Shown: piece after piece, positions 12,262-24,725 of the stretch
How the letters are laid out: each line of letters opens with the position of its first letter
Numbering within the stretch: the first letter of the stretch is position 1
Assembly (NCBI RefSeq): GCF_000204055.1
Contig: NW_006768766.1
Location: forward strand, 1,294,941-1,358,940
From: Melampsora larici-populina 98AG31
Lineage: Eukaryota > Basidiomycota > Pucciniomycetes > Pucciniales > Melampsoraceae
DNA: 64,000 nucleotides
Direction: 5' to 3'
The notes under the pieces: model-generated
The model's input: the letters and a program-made list of their open reading frames with translations, nothing else
Told to the model about the DNA's origin: nothing
Databases searched by the model: none
Position numbers and translations under genes: made by a program

Positions 12262-15200
12262 ATGCAGATGCTCACAAAGGTAAGCAACTTCACCCGTCTC
12301 AGCAGATGTCTCTATTGCCATACAATCCATTTATTCACAATCTTGTTTTTAGTTTGAGTCCAAGTCCAATAGGGTCAAGGGAATCGCTTTCCATCCCAAG
12401 CTTACCCTTCTAGCAGCATCACTTCATTCAGGAAGTATACAAATGTGGAACTTTCAGATGGGAACATTAGTCGAACGATTTGACGAACACGATGGTTTGT
12501 TTCGTTAACTCACATTGGCATCAAGTAACTGTTCGATCATTTATTTATCTTGTGTCTTTCAGGTCCGGTTCGTGGGATTGCCTTTCATCCAAGTCAACCA
12601 CTCTTCGTGTCAGGTGGCGATGACTACAAAATCAAGGTCAATTCATGGTTTCTAGCATTCTCAAATTCTTTTGATATTCCATCGATGCTTGAATATTGAT
12701 TTCATTTGGTAGTACAGGTCTGGAATTACAAACAACGACGGTGTTTGTTTACCTTGCATGGTCATCTCGATTACGTTCGATCAGTCTCATTTCATCGTGA
12801 ACATCCATGGATCCTTTCTGCCTCTGATGACCAGACAATTCGGATATGGAATTGGCAATCTCGTCAATGTATTGCTATCTTGACCGGTCATAAGTAAGTA
12901 GTATCTCACTCATAGACTTGCGACTTCATTGGTTATTGACTTCGTGTTCATCGATTTGTAGTCATTACATTATGTATGCCGAGTTTCATCCCAAGGACGA
13001 CTACATCGTATCTTGTTCGATGGACCAAACGTAAGTGTGTTATTCTATCTGTCGAAACCGATCATACTCACTCATCCTTTTCCTTAGTGTCCGTGTATGG
13101 GACATCACCGGTCTTCGAAAGAAAACTACGACGGCTCAGCCTATGTCATTCGAAGACCAGGTCCAACGTGCAAATTCAGGCCAAGCAGACTTGTTTGGTA
13201 ATACGGACGCGGTGGTCAAATACGTCCTCGAAGGGCACGATCGTGGTGTGAATTGGGCCACTTTCCATCCTACTTTACCTTTGATCGTCTCATGTGGTGA
13301 TGATCGACAAATCAAGCTTTGGAGGATGAGTGAGACCAAGGCTTGGGAAGTAGACACTTGCCGAGGGCATTTCAACAATATGTAGGCAATTTCATCGGTC
13401 TTTGCTCGATTCTAGATCACTGTTTGACACTTATGGTGGCTGTTTCTTTTCTATAGCTCTGCCGTCTTATTTCATCCTAAACACGAACTCATCATCTCTG
13501 ACTCTGAAGATAAGACGATAAGGGTTTGGGATATGAGCAAAAGAACAGCAGTTCAGACTTTCAGACGTGAAAATGATCGATTTTGGGTGCTTACTGCACA
13601 TCCCGAGTTGAATCTCTTTGCTGCTGGTCACGATACTGGATTGATTGTTTTCAAGTTGGATCGCGAACGTCCAGCGTTTAGTTTACATGGCAATACACTT
13701 TTCTACATCAGGGATAAGTATGTAAGGGTTCATGACCTCGCTACTGGGTCTGACGTGAGCGTGATCAGTGTGAAGAAGCTTGGGAGTCAGTACGTTCAAC
13801 CTCGGACACTGAGCTACAATCCTGCTGAACGAGCTGTGCTAGTCACTTCGGTACGCTTTCTTACTCTATTTGATTTGTAGATAATGGTCACGTATCTAAC
13901 ATGCTGAATCATGATTTGACGATATTTATATTAGCCTGCTGAGAACGGTATATACGAGTTGGTGCACTTACCTAAGGATATGGCTGCAGGAGAAGTCCGA
14001 GACTCATCATCTGAAGGCAAGCGTGGAACCGGACACGCCGCACTCTTTGTAGCCAGGAACAGATTTGCGGTCCTGGATAAAACTTCACAAACGATTGAGA
14101 TCAGAGATCTCTCAAACTCAGTTACAAAGACGATCAAATGTCCAACTCAGACAAATGATATCTTTTATGGTGGTACTGCAAGCTTATTGCTCAGCACTGC
14201 TACATCTGTCATTCTTTTTGACATTCAACAACAAAAGACGATTGGAGAAATTACGACTCCACCTGTGAAATACGTAGTCTGGAGTAACGATGGAGCTATG
14301 GTGGCCTTACTTAGTAAACATAGTCAGTCTTGCAATTTATTATACTTCAGATATCGTGAGCTGATACGATCAGATATACTGTAGCCATCATGATCGCCAA
14401 TAAGTCACTGGGTCAAAGTAGCCTAATCCACGAGACGATCAGGATCAAGTCTGGGGCTTGGGATGACAGTGGTATCTTTGTCTACTCAACGCTCAACCAC
14501 ATTAAATATGCTTTACCGCAAGGGTAGGTGAACTTTCACGACTCATTGGCATAAATAGGATGTATGTTCCAACTGACCATGCTCGATCTTACAGAGACAA
14601 TGGGATCATCAAAACTCTTGATCAACCTGTCTATTTGACTCGAGTGAAAGGCAAGATGGTACACTGTCTTGATCGAAATGCTAAGCCCAAAGGCATCCCA
14701 ATCGATCCTACTGAATACCGATTCAAATTGGCATTGATCCGTAACAACTATGATGAGGTCTTGCACATCATTCGAACTTCTAACTTGGTTGGACAGAGCA
14801 TTATTGCTTACCTTCAGAAAAAAGGCTTCCCAGAGGTACGATAACCGAGCTGCTTCTTATATTTGATGAGTTGGGGCTGATAGAAACTTGATGTGATGTG
14901 ATCTATAGATTGCTTTACACTTTGTGCAAGACAAAACCACGAGATTTGATTTGGCAATCGAGTGTGGAAACTTGGATGTTGCTTTAGAGACAGCTAAAGC
15001 CATCGATCGACCAGAGTCATGGACTCGATTAGGTCAACAAGCCTTAAAACAGGGAAATCAAAAAGTTTGTCATCTTCTCAGGTCATCTTTGTGAGATTCC
15101 CTCGAACTTAACTTTTCTGATAACAACAGATTGTGGAGATCTCGTATCAACGTACCAAAAATTTCGATCGATTATCATTCCTTTATTTGATTACCGGTAA

Positions 15201-17060
15201 TGAAGAAAAATTGGCAAAGATGTCAAAAATTGCAGAAATGAGGGGTGATCAAATGTCTAGATTTCATAATTCACTTTATTCTGGAAATGTGGCCACAAGA
15301 ATCAGTGTATTGAAAGATGTTGGATTATGTGAGCTTCATTTTGTTTTGATGAGATGCCAAGGTTGCTGATGATTCTGTTTATGGCCTAAAGACCCCCTAG
15401 CGTATTTAACTGCCAAATCCAATGGAATGGAAGAAGAGGCCCAAGAAATTTTGGAAGCGACTGGCATGAATGAAGCCGAGTTATCAGCCCTACCACAGCC
15501 AAAGGGTGACAAGCTCACTCTGCCACGTGTTGTGACGGCCACTTATGATTATAACTGGCCTTCAGTCGGTACCACTGAAAGTTTCTTCGATCGAGCTTTG
15601 ACCCAAGCCTCGGGTATGGATGCCGATGCTCGTCCGGTGGAAGGAGCAGATGCCACTGGTCATGGTTCAGCGGATCCATTAGATGATTGGGCGGCGGATA
15701 TGGATGGGGGTGCTGGAGTGGCAGCGGCCGAAGAGGTAGAAGAGGCATGGGATTTGGCTGGGGAAGACTTACCGGCCGAAGTAGCGGATCTCAACTTGGG
15801 TTCTGGAGACGATGTTGAAGGGACTGAAGGGGAAGATGGGGCCGATGGTGAGGTGAAGGCTGGAATTAGCGAGTCTGAGCTATGGGTGAGGAATTCGCCG
15901 CTGGCGGCTGACCATGTGGCTGCAGGTTCCTTTGAGACGGCAATGCAGGTGAGTGATCCAATCGGTTACCTGTTAAAGGATTATGAAGATCTTTCCATTG
16001 ATAGTCTCTTTTGGTAGCTTTTGAACCGACAAGTAGGAGCGGTAGAGTTTGGACCTTTGAAGTCGCTTTTTATGTCCACATATCAATCATCGAGGGCATA
16101 CTTGTCAGCAAGTGCCTCATTGCCACCGCTTGAAGTATATCTCAGACGAGATCCAGAGGATGTGAATCCACGTAACGTGTTACCAGCGTTGGCTAGGAAC
16201 TTGGAGTCGATCACCCGACACGAACTAAAGGCGGCATATGCACATTTCCGTAAGGCTGAATTCAATGAAGCTTCAAGTCAATTCAGGAGCATTTTGCAGT
16301 CTTTGTTGTTGGTTGTGGCTAAGGATGAATCAGAAATCAATGAGGTATGTGTTTTGAAAGGATTGACATCTAGATGCAGATAGATTGACTGTGTATCTTT
16401 TTTTCCTCTTGCCCCTTATTCAATTTTGAAAACAGCTTTCAGAATTAGTCATCACTTGTCGAGAATATCTCATTGGACTTTCACTTGAAATTGAACGTCG
16501 AAGAGTAGCTGCTGAAGAACCAACGAATATGAAACGTCAATTAGAATTAGCAGCTTACTTTACACATTGTCGTTTACAATCTGTACATCTTGTTTTAGCG
16601 TTACGATTAGCTATGACCACTTTTTCCAAAGCTAAGAGTTATGTTACTGCTGCTACATTTGCTAAGAGGTTATTAGAATTAAATCCGGCTGCTAATGTGG
16701 CTACTCAAGTGAGTGATCATTTTTTTAAGTTTTTGGTAATCAAGGCACCTGCATTCTTTCGCGTGAAGCTGATAATTCTTTTCTCTGGATTGATGAAAAC
16801 AACAGGCTAAACAAGTTTTAGCAGCAGGAGATCGAAATCCAAAAGATGCGATTGAGATAGATTATGATCAATTCTCAAGTTTTGATATTTGTGCAGGATC
16901 ATTAACACCGATTTATAAACAACAAACAGGAGAAGGAGGGTTTGTAGAAGATCCATTTACAGGAGCCAGATATCGAAGTGAATTCAAAGGAACAGTTTGT
17001 AAAGTTTCTGGAATTACTGAAGTTGGGAAAAAGACTAGTGGATTAAGATCCAAGATTTGA
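12262..17060 (+). CDS. COP1: Coatomer subunit alpha (COPI, alpha-COP)
   Basis: Sixteen exons: 12262-12279, 12353-12494, 12563-12636, 12718-12893, 12962-13030, 13088-13381, 13457-13850, 13935-14322, 14385-14523, 14595-14835, 14909-15064, 15130-15328, 15401-15948, 16018-16344, 16436-16708 and 16806-17060. They total 3693 nt, giving 1230 aa, the usual alpha-COP size. The N-terminus ([20 protein letters not shown]) opens the WD40 propeller, with repeats such as VRSVSFH...[16 protein letters not shown] within roughly the first 300 residues. The coatomer WD-associated region follows, then an acidic linker (about residues 840-905), then the COPI C-terminal domain that binds epsilon-COP. The COPI coat retrieves cargo from Golgi to ER and reads C-terminal dilysine signals through alpha and beta-prime propellers. 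The gene looks fully intact. Its last 209 bp and downstream DNA are copied at 27025-28224. Confidence 0.97.
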
Positions 17061-18048
17061 TGGATATGAAATTAGTATAATGTGTTTATGAATAAAATTC
17101 TTCAAGACCCAGATTATATAGATGGTTCAAGAGAGAGAGAGGATGTGAGGAGAGTAGGACATTTTGGAATAGAGAATGGTAGGTGAATATAGTGTAATGA
17201 TCAGTACAGATGTGTAGACTGGAGCAATTTGATTTGAAATCGTTTGAAAAACACTAAAGCTGAGAGTCAGATAACGAGGTTCAAGTTTATCAAATTTCTT
17301 GTTACCTGACATTCATTGCCAATGAGATAAAGATTTTAAATGCATTCTATCTAGAGATCAAGACAGATTTTTAGGGATGGAGGAAATTTGTGTGAATTTG
17401 ATCAAAGCTTTCATAGTGCTACTTGTTCAGTGTATGATGAAGTCATTTATTAAGTTGAGAAATTCATCAGTTTCAATGTATTTAGATTGTTATCTTCCAC
17501 AAGTCTTTGAAAGTTTTGTTTGCATGCTTCTTTTTTAGTTTTGAAATCTACTTTTTGTTTGGATTCATTTAATGACAAAAAAGAAGGAAAAATCTCAGAG
17601 AACTTCGTATATGATGATGAGTATAACAATCCATTATTTCCATGATAAGATTTCATTTGTAGAGTTCTCTCGTCCTAGGTGTGACTTGACACTCGTGATT
17701 GTTACCATATGCTCAAATGAATAGGGTACTAGTAGCACTAGCAGCACCAACCCTGGGTTGGCATTGGCATGTCCACCAAGAAGAACAGAAAACAAAAACT
17801 CATCTCCAACAAGGTGGGCAAACTGTGCAGTTCAGCTTGATCAAGTCCCTGCAGGTGGTAACCCCCATGCATACATATTACTCTGAATGTTGGGCTTGTG
17901 TTAAATAAACCAAGTGCCACTCAGTCAAGTTGTGAAAAGTCTGATGCATGAGCAAGAGATGAAACTATTCTTTGTGGAAGTTTTGCTCTACTAACTTCCA
18001 CAACCTCTCACCCCACAAATCCCCCCAAATAAGCACCAAAGACAGTTG
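16852..18048 (+). repeat. Segmental duplication, source block A1 (COPI 3' end plus downstream)
   Basis: From 16852, inside the last coatomer exon, to 18048 the sequence is nearly identical to 27025-28224, including the stop codon, a putative AATAAA signal near 17091 and about 1 kb of downstream DNA. Differences are scattered substitutions and small indels. The stretch 17061-18300 otherwise shows no gene. Confidence 0.9.
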
Positions 18049-18175
18049 CACTATCTGAGAATAGCACACAAGTATGCTTATATACTGTCACATGCAACTC
18101 AGAACGGGTATTACACTGTGGACAGTGTGTGATTTGGTGGCAGAGACCTTTTTCACGTGAATCTCACGTGCCAGG

Positions 18176-18216
18176 TGCCCCGTGGTGTAATGGTTCACTT
18201 TGTAAGGTGAGAACTG
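18176..18216 (+). other. tRNA-like 5' fragment, not a complete tRNA
   Basis: A stretch resembling an acceptor 5' strand, a D-arm with A-box-like TGGTGTAATGG, and a possible anticodon loop around TTTGTAA. No matching T-arm (GGTTCRA) or acceptor 3' strand follows. It may be a relic of a tRNA or SINE, or chance. Confidence 0.2.
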
Positions 18217-18300
18217 AGAAAAACAAGTCTCATATTGTATTACAATAAAACATAAACATGAGACTCATGAGTGATAGAGATTGAAAGAGAAAAAGATTTG

Positions 18301-20128
18301 TTAGTTGTTGTAGAAGATAGAATCATGCTCTTGAAAGATTTTTCTCAAGGCTGAATCATTCTCAAAAGAGGGCAAATCTTTGTCTTCATGTTTGAAAATG
18401 TCACCATTTAACTTTTGATATTCAATGAAATTCCACTTGTTCAAAATGCCACATTGAAGATGAAAAAGAATGTTCTTTTTGGTTTTAGTTTGTCTAGGAG
18501 AAGTATGAATAAAATTGAAAAGTCTAAAATATTCATTCTGAACATGTCCAGATGATGGTTTTCTCTTCAATAGAGATAATGGTGCCAAAGTAAATTCATG
18601 ATTTTGAAGAATAGAAGCTAATGATTCAAAACTGTGAATTTGTAAATCTTGAGTCCTATTTTGAATCTTGAAAAGCTCTGCAACTGCACTTTGTCGTATC
18701 CAAATCCCATGAAAAAGGCTTATCATGTTCCTTATAGCTTCTTTCTTCAGTAGATGGTGATCTTGTTGAGTTAAAATACTACATAAATTTGTCACAAATC
18801 CTTCACCTTCCCTTTCAAGAGCTTCAATCCAATCTTGACGCAGGTCTCCAAGTACCTTGATGGTGGTTGCATATCCACTTACTTGGTTTGGTTGCATTGA
18901 GTGACAAAGGTCATTGAAGTCCCACATCCTTTCTGGTATGATTAAGTCAATTTTCAAAGTCGGTTTGAGTAGATGCATCTCTGTGTGAGAGGTGCATACA
19001 ATTAGAAAATAATTGAACAACATCTCAAATATTGTCATAAAGAGCCTCACCCTTGTAAATGTTAGCATCTCTGATATGTTTTCCCAGATCATCATGTGAA
19101 CTGTGTGGACTCAAAATTCCAGCTGGTCCATTTGGGAATGCTTATCAGGGATTGTTTGCAGAGAGACTGTTTGGTAGTTATTCCTCCTATGCAAAAGTAC
19201 AGGCTTACTGATTGCATGAGGACCATCATTTGTGGTGGAACCATGGAATGCCACTTCTGAATAGTGCCTCTTGTTTCCTGGTCTGTTTCTCATATCATAA
19301 ACTGCAGAAAAGCCACAACAGGTTTGTGAGAGGTCTATTCTGACAATTTGTTCATTTGGTCCTTGGTGGGGTCCATCAATGAAGTAGGATTTATGATACT
19401 TTACCAGCACTATTGCAATCATGATGAGTCTCTCTAGTATTATCACCCAGGCTGAAGATGGATGGATCAGTTTCTTCCATGGAGACAGATTCAATGTTTT
19501 AGGTTTTTTGAAGAAATTGGTAAAAGCCAACAGAGTCAATAAATAATGGAATCATTTTTCATAATATATGTAAGAATCTCAATGCAAAAGATGTACTTGA
19601 CAATTGTTGTTGAGGTATTCCCAGGCTAAGGACCACATCCTCATTGGCACCTATCAATGTCTTGCCTTGTTGATCATTTAGGTTTTTAGTTGATGTGTGC
19701 ATTCCAGGAAAGTTGTTGACAATATTGTTTGTTTCTAAGTTGAAGAATTTGATAAATACATGAATTCAAAAAAAGTGGTGGAACAAAACTCAAAAACTTG
19801 CAAAATTGTACCACATACCTTGCAATAGGTTTTCTGTGTGAAGAGGGATTAATTGAAGTGTCTGAAGGTCTTTTCTTTTTTCTTCATTCAATTCAAACCA
19901 GTCATGTTGCCCATCTTGTCTTGTAAAAGACTCTCTATTCACAGGGTATTTCTTGCTAGAAGAGCCAGGAATGAGGGATAAGGAGGTGTCAATCTCTGGT
20001 ATATTGTTTGGAGTAGCATATTCAGATGATGCAATCAAAGAATCTTCAAGTTCTTCAAAAGTGCACAAGATTCTTTGATGCAGAATGGCCAGTGAAACTA
20101 GTGTTGTTGTCAAGATTGAAAACATCAT
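18301..20128 (-). CDS. Secreted protein family member, copy 1 (diverged)
   Basis: Paralogue of the genes at 22591-24522 and 28786-30704; I do not recognise the family. Exon 1 (20128-19819) encodes a signal peptide (MMFSILTTTLVSLAILHQ) followed by FEELEDSLIASSEY, and ends at a GTATGT donor. Exon 2 (19734-19597) carries GANEDVVLSLGIPQQ, matching GAKEDLVLSLGITPQ of the others. A third homologous segment lies near 19380-19540, but its acceptor is missing or the frame is shifted. A fourth (KRHYSEVAFHGSTTNDGPH) lies near 19200. The C-terminal exon (about 19050-18301) holds the conserved core IRNMISLFHGIWIRQSAVAE then SFESLASIL, and ends at TAA. It could be a decaying copy or one whose splice sites moved. 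Codon-level similarity to the other two is much lower than between them, so this is the older branch. Confidence 0.6.
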
Positions 20129-21377
20129 TGGAAATTATTCAAAATCTACAAGTGGGAACAGGAAGAATGTCTAGTTATTTTTCTAATTAACTGTAGTTCT
20201 GATTAGTGGAAGGATACATAATAAGAAACACCTCAGGTGTTTTGATTCAAAGAACCGTGAGATAAGCTTTACCTGGTTTGTGTTTCAAGTGGTTCAGACA
20301 TAACTACAGAGACTGAAATTTACACATACTGTATAGTCTCTTTTTGAATCTGGCCATTGTTCCATTTCCCAACAAAGTTCTATGATAACATTGGCATCTG
20401 ATGAGGTTTACCCACTGTTATCATTTTGCCTAGTGTGAGTTATAACCCTGTGTTTCCCAATTGTGGTGGGTTGTGGCTTTACACCAAGGTTTATACGTCT
20501 TCTGGGGATTCTATGGGCGCTGGTAGCTACATAGTCTTGAACAAGAGTATCATATACCATGCTGACACATCTACCCATGAGTTAGGCATTTGAAAAAACA
20601 GAACAATTACGCTCTGTAAGAATTGATTGGATGCACTATACATCACAAACATGCACAAACTTACTAGGATATTTAATATGAAAACAAGTCCATGTACTCA
20701 CCTCCTGCCTTGGGGTAGGGAGAAAATCCAGGGCTAAAATTCTGTTTGGTGTGTGCTAATAGCTATATCTGGATTCTCCTCTGCTTCTTTTAAATATAAA
20801 ATGACTCCCACAATCAACACATCCTGTCAATTATGTGGCACATAGGATGAAAATTAATGAGGAGTGATAGCTAGCAAAACAGTTTGCTTGAGAAATACGA
20901 CTGGTCAGGAGTGAAGGATAAGCCAAGATATAATGAGTGAGGATGAAAATACAAGCATTGAGACCAATATTTTATGCATGCTGTATTGATTTCCAGAACA
21001 TACATGCATCATAGTGAGTAACAAGGAGGTTATACATGACCACAGTTATCCAATAACCACTTTTTGATCATAGTCGTAGACTGGGAGGTTTGTATGTTCT
21101 TGTACACTACAACAAATTGTCTGTTGTTGTAAGGTATCTGTAAAGTTTTTAAATCAGAACACCTTTTTAGGTGTCCCAAATTCAAATTATGTTAGTTTTA
21201 TGAAGATTGTCTTGGACAACTTGGCCAAATTTCTGAACAATACATAGAAAGAAGGAGACTTGGAGCCTCATATTGACTCAGACCAATTGATTACGCAAAT
21301 ATACAGCGCATTTGAAATTTGTTTGAATGTACATGTGTCACCACATTGAAAAGTTGATGTGTGCTTTGATATTTTAG
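20129..21377. other. Intergenic between secreted-family copies 1 and 2
   Basis: No gene recognised. The last 8 bases (21370-21377, TATTTTAG) are the left target-site duplication of the inverted-repeat element that follows. Confidence 0.45.
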
Positions 21378-22090
21378 AGGACCCTGGAATACACCCACGG
21401 AGGGTACTTACGAAAAAACCAACCTTTTGTTGATGTACAGCCCTTTGCATAATTGATGACTTTGAAGAAAAAAAACCTCAAATTTTCAAATAAAAAACCT
21501 TGAGTTTTGTCAAAAAGCTGCTGAGTTTTTCAAAAAGTCAGTGAGTTTTTTTTGGAAACCTGGCTCAGTAAGTCTAAAAGAGAAAGAGCTCACTCAGTTT
21601 TTGAAAAACTCAATGAGTTTTTGAAAAAAACTGGAAAAAACTCACAGGTTTTTTTGAAAACTCAAGTGTTTTCTCTTTTTCCAAAGTCATCAATTCTGCA
21701 AAGGGCTGTAGTTTCTCAATACTAAACTGCACTTTATCAAGACCTACAGGGGCGCAAAAGATGCACCAGAGTGACAGCTTTCAAATGCACTAGCTCACAG
21801 CATGGTAGCACCAATATTACCTAAGATATATCAATGTAACACCCAAAAACGGGCCAAAAATCAAGGGTTGGTTTTTGGCCTTGGAGGTTAAAAAAAAAAT
21901 TGCGCCGTTGCAATTTACGCCGCCATGAGACATGATGCCGGGCTCTCTCTGGTATCATCTGATAGCCCCACTCCATGCGCATCTTTTGAAGTGCTCTGCA
22001 GCTTCATAGAGGTACTGAGGTGTAGTGTAGAGGCAAAAAATTGAAAATCATGCTCTGTCAGTACCCTCTGTGGGTGTATTCCAGAGTCCT
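21378..22090. mobile_element. 713-bp non-autonomous inverted-repeat element with 8-bp TSD
   Basis: The left end begins AGGACCCTGGAATACACCCA and the right end is its near-perfect reverse complement. Identical 8-bp TATTTTAG copies flank it at 21370-21377 and 22091-22098. The duplicated copy of this region at 28230-28262 lacks the element and has a site of matching length, effectively an empty-site control. No transposase is encoded. An 8-bp duplication fits hAT-like mobilisation, although the termini differ from both hAT elements in the window. Confidence 0.85.
21438..21708. mobile_element. 271-bp MITE nested in the 713-bp element, TA target site
   Basis: The ends start CAGCCCTTTGCA and form an inverted repeat of about 27 bp with one mismatch, flanked by TA on both sides (21436-21437 and 21709-21710). 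The interior is made of TGAGTTTTT and AAAACTCA motifs in both directions, so the element could fold over much of its length. TA target sites are typical of the Tc1/mariner superfamily; assignment is by that feature only. Confidence 0.75.
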
Positions 22091-22590
22091 TATTTTAGCT
22101 TGGATTGAGTGGGATGCATTACAAAAGTTCTTTCTGTGGCTACACTTAACTTAAGTATCCATTGGATCCACCTGAAGTTCAAAGATATCATACTATGAAA
22201 CAGTGTGACTCCTCCTCATACAAGCCATCACATGGAGAAATTCAAGGGCTGTAACATGAACAGGCATTTTCATCAAGTCTCAAGGCACAATGCAGCTGAA
22301 AAACAACTGAAATATCACCATCTCTCATTCCTGGAAGTTCTGAACCACAAATTTATCAATCTGAAAAGCCACTAATACGACAGAAGAAGAGAAATAGAAC
22401 CTGTAGATAAGCACAGGTAAGAAGGGAAAAGAGCTGAAACTCATATGAAAATCATGTAATAACACTGTTTAACACTGAAGATACTCCTCCACATTTTGAC
22501 CCATAAACTATGATTCTTTCTTGAAAAGTCTCCAACAGAGAGCCAGCCTGTAACCTACTTTAAACAATCTGGAGAATGAGCCTTACATTA

Positions 22591-24522
22591 TCACCACAGT
22601 CTCCAAAAATCATGATCACTTTCATTTAGGAGTATGTCTTGTAATTTTTTGTCATTTTCCTTTGAGAGGGATACTGTGTCTTGAGGTTGAATGTGGTTCC
22701 ACATTTTCAATATGGCAGTTTGAATACTATAGAGTATTGATCTTTTCCCTTTGGTCTGTCTGAAAGGTTTGATATTATGAACAAAATCAAAAACTCTGTA
22801 GAACTCATTTTTATGTCTAACATTATTGATCTTTTGAAGTTTGTGTGATTGGAATTCCGGATGATAAATGATAGAAGCCAATGATTCAAAACTTAGTATT
22901 TGTAAGTCATGTGTCCTATGTTGTATGCCATAGATCTCAGCTACTTTACTCTGCCTCATCCATAATCCTACAAAAAGGACTACCATGTTTCTTATGGCAG
23001 GTGTGCCAGTGCTAGATGTAGGCTGTTGTTTGATAAGGCTTTGAAGATTGGAGACTAATTCAGGATAATTTGAGAGAGCTCGAATTGAATAACGATGGAG
23101 GCCACTGACTTCCTTGAGAAACCTATATGATTCTGGTAACTCTGGTTGCATCAGTTGAAAATGTTTGAAGTTCCATGTGATTCCTGGTATAATTAGTTTT
23201 CGAGTCCCAAAGGGGTTAGAAAGATTCATTCCTGTGTGGAAGGTGCCAACAATCAATGAATAGTTCAAAGGAATGACATATCTCAGCTCAAAGGACTTGC
23301 CATCAAAGTGTTCAACCTCACTGCCATGCAGTTTCACATCATTTGGTGGGCTGTGTGAAGTAGTCAAATTCACTGTAATTTGTGTGAAAAATCGTCATTA
23401 AAATGGACAAGATACATGATAACGATTGCTCTCTGGACATAGAGAATACTTGCCAATTTCAAATATCATCTGTGGTGGAACCTTGATCTGAAAAATCTGG
23501 GTGATTTGGTCCATTTCTTTGGAATATTGATGTATGTGGAGCCTCAAAGGTGTTGTAGTGTGCTTTGAAAAATTTGAATTACATCAATGATCAGCTTGAA
23601 CCACATTCTATCACATTTGATTAACCAGGAATGAAGTGATATATTGATCACCTTTATTGTTGCCATCACAATGACTATCTATCCCTGTATATGAATCCCA
23701 CTGGCTGATAACCATGGGATCATTTTCCACAGCGATAGCTTCAAGTTTAGGCTTTTTGAGTCCAGAGTTGTTTTTTTGAATGTGTACTTTATATCTATTT
23801 GCCTCTTTCTCAGACTCTAATTCTTGATTGAGCCCCAGCTTGAAGTGGATCTTATCTACTGGAAGATAGTTACTATGTCCATCATTTGGAGGAAGAGGTC
23901 TTTTGAAACCCTCTGGAGAGATAAGTTGACAGATTCAGCTATTATTGATCTCTCCACAGCAAACATAAAAATTCCAATGGGAGCTCTCACGTAATTCTTT
24001 GCTTTGTGGAGTTATCCCTAGACTGAGGACCAGATCTTCTTTAGCACCTATTGCAAACTGGTCTTCTTGATGATTGATGTGTTTACCTAATTTGATTGTT
24101 CCAGGAGAGTTGTGGATGTCTATATTATAATTTCCTGTAAAATATGTTTTTCAGAAGGAAAAATTGAATGTTGAATTTTGGAATGAAAAAAAGACTGAAG
24201 GATTGAAATGCACACCTCTCAGTGACTTCTCTGGATAAAGAGGGAAGAACTCAAAGCTATGTGGTTCTCTGCTGTCTCCCTCATATAGCTTAAGCCAACT
24301 GTTTTGTCCATTTTTTCTGCCAAGAAACCTTTTGGCCTCTGGGTATCTCTTTCCAGCAGATCCTGGGTATAGGGATAAGGTAGTGTCAACATCTTCCAGA
24401 TATTTTTGAGGAATATATTGTGATGATGTGGTTGAAGCAGTTGCAAGCTCTTCAAATCTGCACCAGATTGGTTGAGGAAGAATAGCCTGTGAGACTAGTA
24501 TCAATGTAAATAGTGGAAACAT
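22591..24522 (-). CDS. Secreted protein family member, copy 2 (probable 5-bp frameshift)
   Basis: Five exons by comparison with copy 3: 24522-24216, 24134-23991, 23912-23652, 23562-23424 and 23372-22591. The signal peptide is MFPLFTLILVSQAILPQPIW, then a region with LYPGSAGKRYPEAKRFLGRK. The C-terminal exon has the shared core IRNMVVLFVGLWMRQSKVAE and SFESLASII, and ends FWRLW. Exon 4 is 139 nt where copy 3 has 144: five bases are missing after GSTTDDI, which brings a TGA into frame. An earlier donor within exon 4 could bypass the damage, so pseudogene status is likely but not certain. A 183-bp MITE sits 21 bp upstream of the start codon. No domain is recognised; the chain is predicted secreted and soluble. 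Confidence 0.65.
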
Positions 24523-24542
24523 TAAGAATAATTGAACAATTA

Positions 24543-24725
24543 CACTGCAAATATAATGTGTTTCTCCGCGGTGAAAAATGATTACATTTAATTCAAAAAA
24601 TGATTAAAAGTGCATTAAATCTACATTAAATCTGCATTTTTCTGCATTAAATCTGCATTATTAATCATTTTGTGCATTAAGTGCAATCATTTTTCACTTC
24701 GGAGAAACACATTATATTTGCAGTG
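24543..24725. mobile_element. 183-bp MITE, PIF/Harbinger-like (TTA target site), just upstream of copy 2
   Basis: The ends begin CACTGCAAATATAATGTGTT and form an inverted repeat of about 40 bp. TTA lies on both sides (24540-24542 and 24726-24728). The corresponding place upstream of copy 3 (about 30716-30725) has no insertion and the same flanking length. The interior repeats CATTAAATCTGCATT-like units. A 3-bp TWA target site is the mark of PIF/Harbinger elements. Confidence 0.85.

Noticed and set aside
15515..15748. Pro/Leu-rich minus-strand frame
   Set aside because: Antisense of the acidic linker of coatomer alpha.
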